From CALJXB01 sp965225935 (GTDB taxonomy: Bacteria > Pseudomonadota > Alphaproteobacteria > Kiloniellales > JAKSDN01), in the NCBI GenBank assembly GCA_965225935.1, contig CBDDCC010000024.1, positions 682,001 through 746,000 of the forward strand: a stretch of DNA of 64,000 nt. The letters run 5' to 3'. A program made the translations under genes and the position numbers. Every line of letters starts with the position of its first letter. Positions within the stretch are counted from its first letter, which is position 1. Of this stretch, positions 25,142 through 33,339 are shown in pieces. Under the pieces are notes generated by a model. That model had not been told where the DNA came from and ran no database searches. It worked only from the letters and a program-made list of their open reading frames with translations.

Positions 25142-27280
25142 CTACTGGCAGGCCAGGCACTCTTCGTAGTCGGTGGTTTCGTGGCCGGCCGCCTCGCCGT
25201 TTGCGGCGGGCCGGTCGTGGCCGTTCACCTTGCCCACGAAAGGCACGGCCGGAACGGCGCCGTTGGCCTCCGCCTGGGCGATCTCGCTGATCGCGGATTC
25301 GGCCCGCTGCACCGACTTGGAGCGGCAGTAGTAGAGGCTCTTCACCCCCTTCTGCCAGGCCTGCAGGTGGAGCCGGTGGAGATCCCGCTTGTGCACGTCG
25401 GCGGGCAGGAAGAGGTTCAAGGACTGGGACTGGCAGACCAGCGGCGCCCGGTCGGCGGCCAGCTCGATGAGCCAGCGCTGGTCGAGCTCGAAGGCGGTCT
25501 TGAAGACGTCCTTCTCCTCCTGCGTCAAGAAATCCAGGTGCTGCACCGAGCCCTCGTTCACGGTGATCGAGGACCAGACGACCTCCGTGTTTTGGCCCTT
25601 CTCCTCGAGCAGCTGGGTCAGGTAGCGGTTCTTCACGTTGAAGGAGCCCGAGAGCGTCTTGTGGGTGAAGGAGTTGGCCGCGATCGGCTCGATGCCCGGC
25701 GAGGCGCCGCCGCAGATGATCGAGATCGAGGCGGTGGGCGCGATGGCCATCTTGTTGGAGAAGCGCTCGGCGACGCCGAACTCCTCGGCGTCCGGGCAGG
25801 CGCCCCGCTCCGCCGCCAGCTTGGCCGAGGCGGCGTCGGCGGCGGCGCGCACGTGGTTGAAGATCTTGCGGTTCCAGACCTTGGCCATGACGCCTTCGAG
25901 CGGCACCCCGTTCTGCTGCAGGAAGGAGTGGAAGCCCATGACGCCGAGGCCTACCGAGCGCTCGCGCATGGCCGAGTAGCGCGCCCGGGCCATGGAGTCG
26001 GGCGCCAGGCGGATGAAGTCGCTCAGCACGTTGTCGAGGAAGCGCATGATGTCCTCGACGAAGCGCGGCTCCTCCTGCCACTCGAAGAAGGTCTCCAGGT
26101 TGAGGGAGGAGAGGCAGCAGACGGCCGTGCGCTCCTCGCCCCGGTGGTCCGGGCCGGTCGGCAGGGTGATCTCGCTGCAGAGGTTCGACATCTTGACCGT
26201 CAGGCCGGCGAGTTTCTGGTGCTCGGGCAGGGCCCGGTTCACGTGGTCGATGTAGACGATGTAAGGCTCGCCAGTCTCGACCCGGGCGGTCAGGATGCGG
26301 ATCCACAGCTCGCGCGCCTTCAAGGTGCGCACGATGGCGCCGTCCTTGGGGCTGAGGAGGGCCCAGTCGCCGTCGTTCTCCACCGCGCGCATGAAGGCAT
26401 CGGGGACGAGGAGGCCGTGGTGCAGGTTGAGCGCCTTGCGGTTCGGGTCGCCCCCGGTCGGCCGGCGCAGCTCGATGAACTCCTCGATCTCCGGGTGGCT
26501 GACCGGCAGGTAGACCGCCGCCGAGCCGCGCCGGAGCGAGCCCTGGCTGATGGCAAGCGTGAGGGAATCCATGACCCGGATGAAGGGGATGACGCCGGAG
26601 GTCTTGCCGTTGTGGCCGACCCGCTCGCCGATGGAGCGCAGATTGCCCCAGTAGCTGCCGATGCCGCCGCCGCGCGCCGCCAGCCAGACGTTCTCGTTCC
26701 ACAGGCCGACGATGCCCTCGAGCGAATCCGAGGCCTCGTTGAGGAAGCAGGAGATGGGGAGGCCGCGTTTGGTGCCGCCGTTGGACAGCACGGGCGTCGC
26801 CGGCATGAACCAGAGCTTCGAGATGTAGTCGTAGAGCCGCTGGGCGTGGGCCGTGTCGTCGGCGAAGTGGGCGGCCACCCGGGCGAAGAGGTCCTGGTAG
26901 CTCTCGCCCTCCATCAGGTAGCGGTCGGCCAGGGTGGCCTTGCCGAAGAGGGTCAGCTTCTCGTCCCGCGCCCGGTCGATCCGGACCGCGATGCCGCGCT
27001 CGTTCTGGAAGACGTCGCGGATCCCGGCGCTGTCGAGCAGCCCTGCCTCGGCGTTGCCCTGCGGTGCGGGCTCGTCAAGACTCGCCACGTCCGCACCCGA
27101 AGGCGCGGCGAAGGAGTCGCGCGAGCGCCCGTCATGCAGGTCCGCGGCGTCGCTCGCCGGACCATTTGCGCCCGCGTGCGACCCGTTCTGCTGCGGGGAT
27201 GGGTCCGGCGACGGTTTTTCCACAGGCCCCGAGGGGTCCCTCTTCGAGCCATTCGTCTGAAAAACCGCCGCAGCGTCCAT
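25142..27280 (-). CDS. nrdA: Class I ribonucleotide reductase, alpha subunit
   Basis: A 712-residue catalytic subunit. Features include the N-terminal catalytic part from GKATLADRYLMEGESYQDLF, the active-site cysteine region SNLCSEITLPTG, MAIAPTASISIICG and a C-terminal redox tail YEECLACQ. The first 75-80 residues are low-complexity and probably disordered, and there is no recognisable ATP-cone, so classical overall dATP inhibition is probably absent. The ATG at 27280 has GGAGG upstream. The nrdB gene follows. Confidence 0.95.
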   Translation of the reverse strand: MDAAAVFQTNGSKRDPSGPVEKPSPDPSPQQNGSHAGANGPASDAADLHDGRSRDSFAAPSGADVASLDEPAPQGNAEAGLLDSAGIRDVFQNERGIAVRIDRARDEKLTLFGKATLADRYLMEGESYQDLFARVAAHFADDTAHAQRLYDYISKLWFMPATPVLSNGGTKRGLPISCFLNEASDSLEGIVGLWNENVWLAARGGGIGSYWGNLRSIGERVGHNGKTSGVIPFIRVMDSLTLAISQGSLRRGSAAVYLPVSHPEIEEFIELRRPTGGDPNRKALNLHHGLLVPDAFMRAVENDGDWALLSPKDGAIVRTLKARELWIRILTARVETGEPYIVYIDHVNRALPEHQKLAGLTVKMSNLCSEITLPTGPDHRGEERTAVCCLSSLNLETFFEWQEEPRFVEDIMRFLDNVLSDFIRLAPDSMARARYSAMRERSVGLGVMGFHSFLQQNGVPLEGVMAKVWNRKIFNHVRAAADAASAKLAAERGACPDAEEFGVAERFSNKMAIAPTASISIICGGASPGIEPIAANSFTHKTLSGSFNVKNRYLTQLLEEKGQNTEVVWSSITVNEGSVQHLDFLTQEEKDVFKTAFELDQRWLIELAADRAPLVCQSQSLNLFLPADVHKRDLHRLHLQAWQKGVKSLYYCRSKSVQRAESAISEIAQAEANGAVPAVPFVGKVNGHDRPAANGEAAGHETTDYEECLACQ

Positions 27281-27340
27281 CCCGACCTCCGATCTATCCC
27301 CGATTTTCCCAGCCTGTGCATGCCAAAAGCGGGGACAAAC

Positions 27341-27354
27341 CCCAATATCTTGGG
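27341..27354. promoter_or_regulatory. Possible NrdR-box-like palindrome upstream of nrdA
   Basis: CCCAATATCTTGGG, 61-74 bp upstream of the nrdA start, is an imperfect palindrome with an AATAT centre as in NrdR boxes, overlapping a perfect CTTGGGCCCAAG palindrome (27349-27360). A second box at the usual 30-32 bp spacing was not found, so the call is weak. Confidence 0.25.
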
Positions 27355-27555
27355 CCCAAGCTCCAGAAGGGCACCAAACCTAGATGAACAGCGGACCGAG
27401 AGTCTACCGTGAACATTAGGAGAACATAGTGCCTTGAAAGGCTCCGAAAGGCAATGCGCGGGAATACAGTCAGAGGGAACCCGATAGGCTACGACGCCGC
27501 CTGAAGCTCGGTTTTCCTCATTGCGCTATCCGGCCACTTCGCCACCATGGCTCCC

Positions 27556-28323
27556 ATGTGCGGCCGCTATTCGCTGACCACGCCGGTCGAGGGGCTGAGG
27601 CAGCTGTTCGAGTTTCCGGAGCAGCCGAACCTCGCGCCCCGTTACAACATCGCGCCCACCCAGGAGGTGCCGGCGGTGCGGCCGGCGCCGCCGCCGGAGA
27701 GGTCTTCGGGCGAGGAGGGGGGGACGAAGGCCGGGGCCGGCGGCGGGCGGCAGCTGGCGATGCTGCGCTGGGGGCTGATCCCCGGCTGGGCAAAAGATCC
27801 CGCGATCGGCAGCCGCATGATCAACGCCCGGGCCGAGACGCTGGCCGAGAAGCCGGCCTTCCGCTCGGCCTTCCGCAGGCGGCGCTGCCTGGTCCCCGCC
27901 GACGGCTTCTACGAGTGGCGGAAGCAGGACAAGGGCCCGAAGCAGCCCTACTGGATCGCCCGACCGGACGGCGGGCCCTTCGCCTTCGCCGGCCTCTGGG
28001 AGCGCTGGCGCGACCCCAGGGACGGCGCCCGGGTTGAGAGCTGCACGATTGTCACCACCGAGGCCAACGCCACCTTGCGGCCGATCTATCCGCGCATGCC
28101 TGTCATCCTGGCACCGGAGGCTCACGCGCTCTGGCTCGATCCTGCGGCGGCGCCCGAGGCGCTGCTGGCCCTTCTGCGTCCGGCGCCCGAGGCGCTGCTC
28201 ACGCCCTGCGCCGTCTCCACCCGGGTCAACAAGGTCGCCAACGACGGCCCCGAGCTGATCGCGCCGCTCGCGCCGGCAGGCGCGCCCGAGGCCGGCGAGC
28301 CGGGCTCTCCCCGCCTGCTTTGA
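27556..28323 (+). CDS. SRAP-family abasic-site peptidase-like protein (YedK/HMCES)
   Basis: The family forms a thiazolidine crosslink between N-terminal Cys2 and abasic sites in single-stranded DNA. I start at ATG 27556 and not the ATG nine bases upstream, because Cys must be residue 2 (MCGRYSL). The 255-residue product has N90 (MINARAET) and E120 (DGFYEW). The usual catalytic histidine of the IHxRMP motif is Tyr178 here (PIYPRMPVIL). A Gly/Glu-rich insertion occupies about residues 45-65. It is divergent from nrdA. Confidence 0.88.
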   Translation: MCGRYSLTTPVEGLRQLFEFPEQPNLAPRYNIAPTQEVPAVRPAPPPERSSGEEGGTKAGAGGGRQLAMLRWGLIPGWAKDPAIGSRMINARAETLAEKPAFRSAFRRRRCLVPADGFYEWRKQDKGPKQPYWIARPDGGPFAFAGLWERWRDPRDGARVESCTIVTTEANATLRPIYPRMPVILAPEAHALWLDPAAAPEALLALLRPAPEALLTPCAVSTRVNKVANDGPELIAPLAPAGAPEAGEPGSPRLL

Positions 28324-28553
28324 TGGCCTGATCCGCAGCGCGCGATGGTAAACGAAGGCCGAAGAGGGTGTGACCCTTTGGCCATAGTTCCCGGAGCTTA
28401 GGCCCGATTTTTACCGGTTAACTTTGATTTGGACCTGATTTTAGGCAAATCTTGACCTACAATGGGATTGGTAGTGCGTCAGGCGCCCGCCATGCGGCGT
28501 GCGGCGCCCGTTGCACCCGACCTGGGGGCAGCCTAGTGATGAGAGGTTCGGTG

Positions 28554-29501
28554 ATGAAGGCGAAGCAATTCCTGTTGGGCGCCTGCGTGGCGAGCGCGGT
28601 GTCGTCGGCGGCGATATCGAGCGCCGGCGCGGACATTCGGATCGAGACCCTGACGCCACCCCTGCCGCTCACCATCATCGGCTGGACGGCCTACGACCCC
28701 AACAGCGCCGAGGGCCTGGAGGCGAACGGCATCGCCTTCTCCAACGCCCTCTACGACGGCTACCTGGACCTCTCGGCGGCGCGGCGCGCGGCCTGGGACC
28801 CCAAGGACGGCGAGCACTTCAACCACAAAGCGCGGACGGCGGCGCGGCGCTCCCTGGTGCTACCGGACTGGCCTACGGACCGGGACCTCTCGGACTCGGA
28901 CCGGGCCGTCTTCAAGTCGGCGCTCGACTTCATGAACACGGGCTTCGACCGGGGCGCCCGGGAAGTGGTACCGGGCGCGGCGGCGCGGGCCCAGGTGGCC
29001 TACGACTGCTGGATCGAGGCGACCGAATTCGACCGCGAGGACGAGGCGAGGGACTGCCGCCAGGCCTTCTGGAACGCCATGGACGAGGTTTCGGCGGCGG
29101 CGGACTACGAGCTGACCGACGGCGACCTGCGGCGCCGCAAGGCGCCCATGATGGCTGCCGTGCCGGCCCAGCCGGAGGGCTTCCTGGTCTACTTCGAGTG
29201 GGACAAGACGACCCTCACGCCGGCCGGCCAGGCCGCCCTGCTGGAGGGCATCCGCGCGGCCCAGGACCGGCCGGACTCGCAGGTTATGCTGATCGGCCAC
29301 GCCGATCGCTCCGGCGCCGCGGGCTACAACCAGGGCCTCTCGGAGCAGCGCGCTCTGGTGGTGATCCAGGCCCTGACCGAGGCCGGCGTAGCGCGGTCGC
29401 GCATCTCCTGGGACGCGGTCGGTGAGACCCAGCCCCTGGTGCCCACGGCCGATGGCGTGCGCGAGCAGGGCAATCGGGTGGTCGAGATCGACCTGCTCTA
29501 G
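28554..29501 (+). CDS. OmpA-family protein with signal peptide
   Basis: The 315-residue product begins with a Sec signal (MKAKQFLLGACVASAVSSAA...AGA). ATG 28554 is preferred since GAGAGG lies seven bases upstream; ATG 28539 is also possible. The central region of about 170 residues has two cysteines and no recognised family. The last 115 residues are an OmpA-like peptidoglycan-binding domain: YFEWDKTTLTPAG, LIGHADRSGAAGYNQGLSEQRA and GVREQGNRVVEIDL. It probably tethers the outer envelope to peptidoglycan. It lies directly upstream of the adhesin locus, separated by an AT-rich region. Confidence 0.85.
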   Translation: MKAKQFLLGACVASAVSSAAISSAGADIRIETLTPPLPLTIIGWTAYDPNSAEGLEANGIAFSNALYDGYLDLSAARRAAWDPKDGEHFNHKARTAARRSLVLPDWPTDRDLSDSDRAVFKSALDFMNTGFDRGAREVVPGAAARAQVAYDCWIEATEFDREDEARDCRQAFWNAMDEVSAAADYELTDGDLRRRKAPMMAAVPAQPEGFLVYFEWDKTTLTPAGQAALLEGIRAAQDRPDSQVMLIGHADRSGAAGYNQGLSEQRALVVIQALTEAGVARSRISWDAVGETQPLVPTADGVREQGNRVVEIDLL

Positions 29502-30117
29502 GCTTGTCTCTTCCGGTCTCCAAGATGCCCCCGGGTCCGGCCTGCCGCCGGACCGAGGGTTGCTTTTCGAGGCGGCCTCTGCTTCCTATCGAGTTCTCGC
29601 TGCGGCCTCTCGCTGGCCGCCTCGGCGCTCTCGTGTATGGGCCGCCGCATCCGGGCGCCGATCGGACGAGAGACCGTCTCCGGCGGCTCTCCGGCCTGTT
29701 GGAAATCGCTCGGGGCTTTGTATTCGCCGGAGCGAGTTTCAAGTATTGGGGCCGAGACCCGAATCTATTGTTGGGTGCTCGGGCATGTTGACTGCGTGTT
29801 GGGCGAAGACGGCGGTCTATACTCGGATTTGTTTAGTAATGACTATGTATTAACTATATTTCTTAACGATAATCTACATGAAGATTGAATCTGGGATCTA
29901 TATTACCAATAGTTAATTAACTTATATTAACTATCTTTTAATAATAATGTAATTTTCTGCATAAACCTCATACAATAATGTATAGCTTTTCACTACAAGA
30001 CATTGACCGGAAAGGCCGTAAACGCCAATATCTCAATTAATAAATTCTTAAGTATTCAAGCCCTGGCGGCCTCTGGGGAGGGGCCGATACAGGGTAATGG
30101 TTGAGGAGTAGAGGTAA
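29502..30117. promoter_or_regulatory. AT-rich promoter region upstream of the giant adhesin gene
   Basis: This 616-bp gap has a GC-rich first part and then, from about 29790 to 30060, strikingly AT-rich DNA with clusters such as TTAATTAAC and TATTAACTATC, unlike anything else in the window. It likely holds the adhesin promoter and regulator sites, perhaps bound by an AT-preferring silencer. A TTGACC (30003) may be a -35 element, but no convincing -10 partner was fixed. GAGGAGTAGAGG precedes ATG 30118. Confidence 0.55.
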
Positions 30118-33100
30118 ATGACCGACGAATTCACCGGTGCGGGCGATATTGAGACGGCGGCCAATAGCGGGCCGGAGGCCGACTGTTCCGAGGCCGAAAA
30201 CCCGGAAGCCTGCGAGGCCGGCGAGGGTGAAGCCCTAGGGGCCGGCGTCACGGACGCCGAGGCTTCCGGGGACGTTGCCTCCGAGGACGGCGCCTCAGGG
30301 GATGCTGCCTCCGAGGGCGCCGCTGCTGCGGCCGAAATCCTGGACGCCGAAGCCTCCGAGACCGGTGAAGCGGAGACCGACGCGCTGCTGGCCGGCGGCG
30401 TCCCCGTGGCGGTGACCCAGCCCGAGGACGGCGCCCAGACCGTCCTGCCGGCGGTGGAAGGCCAGGTCTACGACCTCCAGTTCGATCCCCGACTCGCCCA
30501 GGTCCGCATCATGGACGCCGATCAGGACGGCGACCTCGACGTCGTGCTCCTGTTCAACCCCGGCACTCCCCAGCAGTCCCAGATCGTCTTCCAGGACATG
30601 GTCGACGTCGCCCAGGGCGGCACGCCGCCGCTGCTGCAGATCGGCACCCAGCAGTTCGGCGCAGACAACATGGTCCAGCAGGCCCAGGCGCTCGCCACCG
30701 AGCAGCCGACCCTGGAGACCGCGGCCCAGGCCGGCCCGGAGGCGGAGGGCACCGGTGCCACGCAGTACGACGACAACCTCGGCACGCCGATCGGTCTGCT
30801 CGACCCGCAGGGAGTGATCCCCCCGGTCTCGATGCAGTTCCCCTCGATCGACCCGGAGCCGGAAGACGTGCTCGCGGATGAGAACGACCCGCCGGCCGAC
30901 TTCGACGTGCTCACCAGCGCCTTCTACTTCGACGCCAGCCAGGACCCGCTGCCCTTCCAGGGCGGCACTGGCGTTCCGACCGGCCCCGGCTTCGTCAAGA
31001 TCATCGAGGCGGGACTGGACTCCCAGCGCAGCGTCGATCTGGACAGCGACCGGAGCGGCAGCGCCGCCGATGACGACGACAACCTGCGCGGCAACGACCC
31101 CGAGGACGGTCCCACCGAGAGCTTCTTCGTCACCGGCCTGCCGTCGGTCGGTCAGCTGCTGTTCGACGCCGGCTCCGACGGGGTGGTCGACCAGATCCTC
31201 GACGCCGCCGACGTCGCCGGCGACGGCTTCGAGGTCACGCCCGACGACCTGCTCTACTTCTATGTGCCCGAGTCCGACTTCGCCCTGATCGGCGGGCCGG
31301 TCTCCTTCACTTACTACACCGTCGATTCCAGCGAGCAGAGCAGCGACGGCGCCACCTACGCCATCGCCTTCCCGGAGCCCACGGTCTCCTTCGACATCAC
31401 GGTGGCCTCCGAGATCGACGAGGGCGACAGCCAGCTCCAGTCCATCTCGGAAGAGAACGACGCCGACGACACGGCGACCTTCACCATCGCCATGAGCGAG
31501 ACCGTGCCCCTCATCGGGCCGGTCACCGCTTCCGTTACGGTCTCCATCGACGATCTCGACCTGCCGCAGAACCCGGCCGAGGACGCCGACTTCGAAGGCA
31601 TCGCCAGCATCATCCAGGCCATCGTCGATGCGGCGACGGCCGCCGGAATCGCCGTCAGCGCCGTCACCTCCGAGAGCGTCACCCTCACCTGGGACAGCAA
31701 CGACCCGCTCTCCTTCGACGTGGTCCTGACGGCCCTGGACGACGACGCCGTGGAGGGCCTCGAGGTCCTGCGCCTGGTCCTCAGCGATCCCACCCTCGAC
31801 GGTCTGCCGGGCAGCGCCAGCCTGGCGGACGGCCAGAGCGAGGCCACCGCCGAGATCACCGAGCTCGACGCGGACGTGACCTTCGCCATCAGCGTCAGCT
31901 CCGAGACCGACGAGCCGGGTGAGCAGGCTGCCGACATCTCGGAGGAGGACAGCGCCGACGACACGGCGACCTTCCGGATCGCGCTGGGCGGCGATCCGCT
32001 GCCCGACGGCAACGAGGCCTCGGTCACGGTCACCATGAGCGGCGACGCCGGCGACGCCGACTTCACCGCCGCGGTCATCCAGTCGATCGTCGACGCCGCC
32101 GGCGCGGCAGGCATCGGCGTCAGCGGCCAGACGGCGACCAGCGTCACTCTAACCTGGGATTCGGCGGATCCCCTCTTCCTCGACGTCGACATGACGGCCT
32201 TCGACGACGACCTGGCCGAGCCGATCGAGACCCTTGTCCTGACCTTGAGCGGCGAGACGGTGACCCACGGCTCGGCGAGCCTGGTCTCCGGCCAGGAGTC
32301 CGCCAGCGCCAGCATCGCCTTCGACGATCTGCCCGACGCCGGCCAGCCCGATCCCCTGGTCATCGACGAGACCGCGGGCGTCGACAGCGACAGCATCGAG
32401 GACGACGTGGATCCGGCGGGGGCCTTCGCCGGCCTGACCGCGGCCAACCAGGACGCCCTCACCGGGACCCTCGGCCTGGCGGCGGGCTTCGCCGGTGCGC
32501 TCAGCGTGGCGCAGCAGGGCTTCGCCTTCGACTACGGCCAGGACGGCCCCGGCGCGATCCTGCTCGACGGCGTCACCGCGGGCACCGCCTCCGGTCTCTT
32601 CGACAGCGCCAGCGGCGAAGAGATCTTCCTCTTCACCGAGGACGGCCTGCTGGTCGGCCGGGTCGGCAGCGGCGGGGCGGCCGACGCGGGCGGCGACATC
32701 GCCTTCGTGGTGATCATGGAGGAGACGGGCACCGCCAGCGGCCCGGACAACGCCTCGGACGCCACCACAACGGTGGTCCAGTACCGGGCGCTGGTGCACG
32801 ACGATCCGGCCGACGCGGACGAGGCCTCCGGCAGCGACGCACCGGGCGGCGCCGACGACGAGTTCCTCTCCATCGGCTACAGCGTCTCCGACCTGCACGG
32901 CGACACGGCCTCGGGCCAGTTCGTGCTGAGCTTCGAGGACGACGGCCCGACCATCTCGGTCACCGGGACTGAGCCGAGCCTGACGGTGGACGAGACCGAC
33001 CTGGCGACCGACGCCAGCGCGTCCTTCGCGGCCAGCTTCGCCTCGGCCTTCGGCGAGGACGGCGCCGGCAGCCTGACCTACGCGCTCAGCATCACCGGCG

Positions 33101-33339
33101 GCAACGGCACGGCCTCGGGCCTGACCGACACGGCGACGGGCAACGGCGTGTTCCTGTTCCTGGAGGCCGGCGTCATTGTTGGCCGTGAGGGGACGGATGC
33201 GGCCGACGCGGCGGCGGGCGACATCGTGTTCACGGTGACGGTGGACGCGGCGGGCCTGGTGACCCTGGACCAGCAGCGGGCGGTGGTGCACCCGGACACG
33301 GCCGATCCTGACGACGCGGTGACCCTGGCTATCCGATGA
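30118..33339 (+). CDS. N-terminal segment of giant LapA/BapA-like T1SS adhesin
   Basis: The first open segment has 1073 residues. Residues 1-90 are Ala/Glu/Asp-rich; residues 95-190 resemble the N-terminal module of alphaproteobacterial RTX adhesins (VAVTQPEDGAQTV ... GGTPPLLQIG). It is followed at residues 200-206 by ETAAQAG, a possible LapG cleavage site. Two Calx-beta-like repeats occur at about residues 420-590 and 590-740. A divergent T1SS-143 unit follows, then the first of the near-identical units. The start has a strong ribosome binding site. No Sec signal peptide is present, as expected for type I secretion. The frame breaks just before 33339. Confidence 0.8.
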   Translation: MTDEFTGAGDIETAANSGPEADCSEAENPEACEAGEGEALGAGVTDAEASGDVASEDGASGDAASEGAAAAAEILDAEASETGEAETDALLAGGVPVAVTQPEDGAQTVLPAVEGQVYDLQFDPRLAQVRIMDADQDGDLDVVLLFNPGTPQQSQIVFQDMVDVAQGGTPPLLQIGTQQFGADNMVQQAQALATEQPTLETAAQAGPEAEGTGATQYDDNLGTPIGLLDPQGVIPPVSMQFPSIDPEPEDVLADENDPPADFDVLTSAFYFDASQDPLPFQGGTGVPTGPGFVKIIEAGLDSQRSVDLDSDRSGSAADDDDNLRGNDPEDGPTESFFVTGLPSVGQLLFDAGSDGVVDQILDAADVAGDGFEVTPDDLLYFYVPESDFALIGGPVSFTYYTVDSSEQSSDGATYAIAFPEPTVSFDITVASEIDEGDSQLQSISEENDADDTATFTIAMSETVPLIGPVTASVTVSIDDLDLPQNPAEDADFEGIASIIQAIVDAATAAGIAVSAVTSESVTLTWDSNDPLSFDVVLTALDDDAVEGLEVLRLVLSDPTLDGLPGSASLADGQSEATAEITELDADVTFAISVSSETDEPGEQAADISEEDSADDTATFRIALGGDPLPDGNEASVTVTMSGDAGDADFTAAVIQSIVDAAGAAGIGVSGQTATSVTLTWDSADPLFLDVDMTAFDDDLAEPIETLVLTLSGETVTHGSASLVSGQESASASIAFDDLPDAGQPDPLVIDETAGVDSDSIEDDVDPAGAFAGLTAANQDALTGTLGLAAGFAGALSVAQQGFAFDYGQDGPGAILLDGVTAGTASGLFDSASGEEIFLFTEDGLLVGRVGSGGAADAGGDIAFVVIMEETGTASGPDNASDATTTVVQYRALVHDDPADADEASGSDAPGGADDEFLSIGYSVSDLHGDTASGQFVLSFEDDGPTISVTGTEPSLTVDETDLATDASASFAASFASAFGEDGAGSLTYALSITGGNGTASGLTDTATGNGVFLFLEAGVIVGREGTDAADAAAGDIVFTVTVDAAGLVTLDQQRAVVHPDTADPDDAVTLAIR

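Noticed and set aside
27547..27555. Earlier ATG for the SRAP gene
   Set aside because: It would put the catalytic cysteine at residue 5; the family requires Cys2 after Met.
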